From contig NZ_CP155079.2 in the NCBI RefSeq assembly GCF_039634365.2, forward strand, positions 620,001 to 684,000: a stretch of 64,000 nt of DNA, written 5' to 3'. This DNA comes from Mucilaginibacter sp. PAMB04168. GTDB taxonomy: Bacteria > Bacteroidota > Bacteroidia > Sphingobacteriales > Sphingobacteriaceae. This document shows, piece by piece, positions 60,774 to 64,000 of the stretch; the first letter of the stretch is position 1, and each line of letters starts with the position of its first letter. Below the pieces are notes generated by a model. It was not told the DNA's origin. It made no database searches and was given only the letters and a program-made list of their open reading frames with translations. The position numbers were made by a program, and so were the translations under genes.

Positions 60774-61841
60774 ATGCAAAAGCTTAGCTTAAAGTGGAAC
60801 TGGAGATACCTGCGCATCGAGCTTTTTGTGCTCTTCTTTATCTCATTTATGATTTCGATCATCAGTGACCTAGAGTTCAGTACTTATGAACAGCATGATG
60901 TATCCCGCTTTGCGGAAGACCTGGATTACCGGCTGGTATGCGGCGCTTTTAGCTTTATCATGTATGGTGGCTTTTATTGGCTGTTCCTTAAACGGTATGT
61001 GCTTAAAAGTAATATCTGGGGTGTATTGCTTTGCCTCACTGGTTTTGTCTTCGTAAACCAGATAGCTAACCATTATATATTGAACTGGATTATCGTACAT
61101 GCAGATTTTATTTCGGCTGACATTCGCGCGCGTACTTTGGGCTATCGCCTGAATTTTGCGGTGAATTATCTGTTTATCTCGGTGTTTTTTCCGCTTTTAG
61201 GCTTAGCTTTTCTGATCCGTACCCTGCAGCAAAACGAGGCCATGAAGACGTTAAAGGAGCAGCAGTTGTTTTCAGAACTGAATTATTTGAAAGCACAGCT
61301 ACATCCGCACTTCTTTTTTAATACCATTAACAATATCTATTCGCTGGCCTTGCAGCAGTCGCCTCTGACGGCACCGATGGTGGCCCGTTTAGGGGAACTT
61401 ATGCGCTATATATTGTACGAAGCCAATCAAAATAAGGTATTCTTGCAGCGCGAAATACAGTTCCTGAACAACTACGTAGAAGTGGAACAGATGCGGTATA
61501 CTGAGGAGAAAAGGATAACTTTTGATGTACAGGTAGTAGAGGCTTCTCATCAAATTGAGCCATTATTGCTGCTACCTTTCATAGAGAATGCCTTTAAACA
61601 TGGATTAGCGGAAGAAACGGATGACGGGTTCGTCCGTATCGTCGTCTGCGCGACCGAAAGAGAGCTTATCTTAGAGGTGGTGAACAGTAAACCAAAAGGC
61701 AACGCCTATCGGAAGGTACCGGGAATCGGTACAGAAAATGTGCGGAAAAGGCTGGAGTTGCTCTATCCGAACCGATATACCCTTGAGGTGCAAGAAGACT
61801 ATAAGCAATTTCACGTTAACTTAACACTTATGCAAGCATGA
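60774..61841 (+). CDS. LytS-type sensor histidine kinase (His_kinase family)
   Basis: The 355-residue kinase has four membrane helices (residues of about 12-155) and then the LytS phosphoacceptor segment LKAQLHPHFFFNTINNIYSL, followed by a HATPase-like end with LLPFIENAFKHGLAE and VPGIGTENVRKRLELLYP. The response regulator gene starts within its last codons. Together they form a two-component system, likely sensing an envelope or quinone-type signal; the signal is unknown. Confidence 0.92.
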   Translation: MQKLSLKWNWRYLRIELFVLFFISFMISIISDLEFSTYEQHDVSRFAEDLDYRLVCGAFSFIMYGGFYWLFLKRYVLKSNIWGVLLCLTGFVFVNQIANHYILNWIIVHADFISADIRARTLGYRLNFAVNYLFISVFFPLLGLAFLIRTLQQNEAMKTLKEQQLFSELNYLKAQLHPHFFFNTINNIYSLALQQSPLTAPMVARLGELMRYILYEANQNKVFLQREIQFLNNYVEVEQMRYTEEKRITFDVQVVEASHQIEPLLLLPFIENAFKHGLAEETDDGFVRIVVCATERELILEVVNSKPKGNAYRKVPGIGTENVRKRLELLYPNRYTLEVQEDYKQFHVNLTLMQA

Positions 61842-62518
61842 TCAGGTGCGTTATCGTAGATGATGAACCGTTGGCCCGGCAGGTACTGGAGAGGTTTGTT
61901 GCGTCGACGCCAGAGCTGCACTTGGAAGCTATTTGCAGCAATGCACTGGAAGCGTTTGAAGCGCTTACGGACAAGCAAATAGACTTGGTGCTTTTAGATA
62001 TAAAAATGCCCAAACTGAGCGGACTGGACCTATGGCGATCACTCAAGAATCCGCCCGCCGTAATTTTCACCACGGCCTTTAGTGAATATGCAGTTGACGG
62101 ATTTGAGCTGGAAGCGGTTGATTACCTCGTTAAACCAATCACCTATGAGCGCTTTGCGAAAAGCATCAGGCGGCTGCTGAAAACGTATCAGTTTGAAGCC
62201 ACCGTAGAAAACAAATACACTTATTTCAAGGTATCCGGCCAGCTAATCAAAGTCATGCACAGCGAGCTGATGTACGCACAATCTATCAAAGATTATATTC
62301 AATTGCATACCACCAAAGGCAGTTATCTCACGCACATGACTATGAAGTATCTGAGCGAATTGCTGCCCATATCTACCTTTTTAAGGGTTCATCGCTCATA
62401 CTTAATCAACACGTCATACGCTGAGCGGATTAATCGCAACTGTGTTCTCATCGGTACTGAGCAAATACCGGTTGGGGAAAACTACAAGCATTTGTTAGAT
62501 GAAGCCAGGGAGTGGTGA
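61838..62518 (+). CDS. LytTR-family response regulator
   Basis: The 226-residue protein has a receiver domain (IRCVIVDDEPLARQVLERF, phosphoacceptor Asp in DLVLLDIKMPKLSG near residue 53, YLVKPI) and a C-terminal LytTR DNA-binding domain (YFKVSGQLIKVMHSELMYAQ to ERINRNCVLIGTEQIPVGENY). The start overlaps the kinase stop by 4 bp. It controls target genes that are not obvious here. Confidence 0.93.
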   Translation: MIRCVIVDDEPLARQVLERFVASTPELHLEAICSNALEAFEALTDKQIDLVLLDIKMPKLSGLDLWRSLKNPPAVIFTTAFSEYAVDGFELEAVDYLVKPITYERFAKSIRRLLKTYQFEATVENKYTYFKVSGQLIKVMHSELMYAQSIKDYIQLHTTKGSYLTHMTMKYLSELLPISTFLRVHRSYLINTSYAERINRNCVLIGTEQIPVGENYKHLLDEAREW

Positions 62519-62677
62519 GTTGCTTATTGGCCAGATTTGTACCAAAAGGCCACATTACCTAAAAAATAGGTAAACAGAAAAGTCAGCACTTTAAAACAAG
62601 TTAATAAAGCAGCATTAGTACGTGATGTGATGAAGTAAACTGGAGAAGATATATTTCTGTTCCGGAGTTAGGCGTTT
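62519..62677. other. Intergenic stretch after the response regulator
   Basis: About 160 bases with no gene, repeat or clear hairpin. Confidence 0.4.
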
Positions 62678-62959
62678 TTATTTTTCATCTGAAAAGATAT
62701 AATCTTCTTCACTTGGTTCTACGTCCGGCATTATCACTTCATAAATTTCAACTACTAATTTTTCATCTTCATTAGAATCGTTACTTGATGCAATTTCAAA
62801 TTGCTTTTCACTTTTCATAAATTTACCACATGTCATATTTAAATAGCTTTTAACAAAAAAACGCATTTTAGCTAATAGTTGGAAACTAAAATTAGGTGAA
62901 GTAAAATTTACTTCAATAATATAATTAATAACTCCACTATAATAGATGGCAGCATTCAT
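62678..62959 (-). CDS. Hypothetical protein (weak)
   Basis: A 93-residue open frame with an acidic C-terminus (DEKLVVEIYEVIMPDVEPSEEDYIFSDEK). The N-terminus is AT-rich and could be non-coding; the ATG at residue 32 (MRFFVKSYL) might be the start. No recognised family, no ribosome binding site. Base composition is unlike the neighbouring genes. Could be spurious. Confidence 0.35.
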   Translation of the reverse strand: MNAAIYYSGVINYIIEVNFTSPNFSFQLLAKMRFFVKSYLNMTCGKFMKSEKQFEIASSNDSNEDEKLVVEIYEVIMPDVEPSEEDYIFSDEK

Positions 62960-63699
62960 GCGAAAGTATTAGATGAATATTTAACGCCCTCTTATGCCGT
63001 AATGCAGGAGCCGATTGAAAAGGGCTAGCTATTGTTTGGTGCTTCAAAACACTAAAATCTGTAAGTTTAATAGCCATGTATTCTTTTGGGTTTTTACAGT
63101 AATTAAGGTTTACTCGAAATTACAGGATTTGATAGGTGCGAGTAGACAGCTGGTTAAAATGTGCTATCAGCAACCTATTCGCAGTTCATCGTATCGACCA
63201 CGGGATTTATTGATAATATCATAAGTCCTAATCTAGTCACTATTTTGAAAGACGCATCTAAAGTAAACAGGGGAATACGTGATGCAGTCTCTCTCATTCA
63301 TTTGCATCTCAATTCTTTCACAGAACGAATTAAAGGTTAACTGCAATCTCAAAAAGAGTGTAAAAAGCTGTGCAATAGAAGACTGTTTTGATTTTTAGAG
63401 GGAGATAAACCAAAGTGCCGCTCACAATTTGTATCTTTACTGTAAGCGAAAGCAAGCTTCAATTTCGTTAACAATGCGTTAACAACGAAAAAGGCTCTCA
63501 CAAATTTCTTCGTAAGAGCCCCATTTTCAAGTAGCCCAAGCCGAATATTTTTCGAATTATTTTTTAGACGATTTGAAGAGTTTGGCCAGTATTTCAGAGA
63601 GATTTTGATCGCATTTAATTTATAGATTAAGAGTATTTGAGAGCATAGGTAATAGAGTGATTTTATCGCATAATCGGTGTTAAACGTTCTGATGAACCT
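62960..63699. other. AT-rich stretch without a supported gene
   Basis: About 740 bases with no convincing protein-coding frame. It contains the hairpin GGCTCT/AGAGCC at 63493-63520 with a T run on the minus strand. The remainder shows nothing recognisable; it may be decayed DNA belonging to the pseudogene on its right. Confidence 0.45.
63490..63523 (-). terminator. Possible terminator
   Basis: A 6-bp stem GGCTCT / AGAGCC with a 16-nt loop, T run on the minus strand. Weak; may relate to the decayed sensor gene at 63698-64000. Confidence 0.4.
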
Positions 63700-64000
63700 T
63701 TTTTTGAAAAGACCGTCCGTGCCAGCCGAACAGATTAGGTCGCTGGATAGGGCATAAAGCTTTTCAAACTCCGTATCTCTTCCTTTTGCCTGCGCTCGGT
63801 AATCAGTGTCATCACTTCTTTGGATAAAAGCTGCAATGCTTTTCTCTGGTCTTCATCCAATGCCCTTTGCTTACGATCAAGGACATAGAGCGTTTCAAGG
63901 TTATAACCCTGTTAGTCTGTCAGTGGATATCCCGCATAAAAACGAATATCTGGCCGTCCTGTAACCAGTTCGTTATCTCTGAAGCGATCGTCCTGTGTCG
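63698..64000 (-). pseudogene. Decayed GAF-PAS sensor protein, continues past the right edge
   Basis: Reading the minus strand from the edge gives a GAF-domain fragment: RFRDNELVTGRPDIRFYAGY then PLTD, an in-frame TAA at 63912-63914, then QGYNLETLYVLDRKQRALDE and LLSKEVMTLITERRQKEE. About 63770-63780 a frameshift is needed to continue as FEKLYALSSDLICSAGTDGLF, the typical start of a PAS domain, after which the similarity ends near 63698. Intact relatives are GAF-PAS histidine kinases. The gene is interrupted by at least one stop and one frameshift and looks truncated at its 3' end. Confidence 0.7.

Noticed and set aside
63015..63224. Plus-strand frame of 69 codons
   Set aside because: AT-rich, no ribosome binding site or domain, in a decayed stretch.
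1..64000. tRNA or rRNA genes
   Set aside because: No cloverleaf with matching arms was found; GGTTCGAAT-like strings at 57865, 58009 and 59370 belong to the 38-bp repeats and lack tRNA arms.

Overview
The window looks like a chromosomal segment from a Bacteroidota bacterium, most likely Sphingobacteriaceae (Mucilaginibacter/Pedobacter-like). The signs are a fused CcoN-CcoO cbb3 oxidase subunit, TlpA-type thioredoxins with DUF4369-like N-termini, a DUF6600-type secreted protein, OstA-like and MoxR genes in typical Bacteroidota settings, almost no Shine-Dalgarno sequences, and -7 boxes of the TAnnTTTG type. No tRNA, rRNA, CRISPR array or complete insertion sequence was seen.

Layout. 1-4591: an ABC importer (ATPase cut by the left edge, plus a permease/binding-protein fusion) run together with egtB and egtD, which reads as a combined ergothioneine uptake and synthesis operon. 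The binding domain of the fusion has its two lobes in swapped order. 4743-13233: an SDR dehydrogenase, several small hypothetical genes, a thioredoxin, a Gln/Arg-rich secreted protein, a 2-oxoglutarate oxygenase and a tandem pair of secreted paralogues. 13238-28979: housekeeping genes (tilS, OstA-like, rdgB, SurA-like, MoxR, psd, cdsA, CPBP protease, dusB, apaG), then a Gfo/Idh/MocA oxidoreductase, a lipoprotein, a beta-helix protein and a small FlbD-like protein.

28980-31774: an AT-richer island with a single reverse transcriptase gene preceded by about 460 nt of strongly structured non-coding DNA. This is the best candidate for an undescribed system. It resembles a defence-type (DRT/UG-like) reverse transcriptase with its own RNA, and the RNA has local resemblance to group II intron domain I although no domain V was found after the gene.

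31775-45677: accessory metabolism and regulation (acyltransferase, hydrolases, SDRs, AraC and ArsR regulators, SRPBCC proteins, DoxX, metallopeptidase, universal stress protein). 46007-54418: a full cbb3 cytochrome oxidase operon on the minus strand (ccoI, ccoS, ccoNO, ccoQ, ccoP, ccoG, fixH, safE-like) with an azurin-like cupredoxin upstream and a small soluble FixH-like protein nearby. 55269-64000: a multi-PAS histidine kinase, a WYL regulator plus VOC protein bracketed by about 38-bp repeats, a TlpA-like protein, a LytS/LytTR two-component pair and, at the right edge, a decayed GAF-PAS sensor gene.
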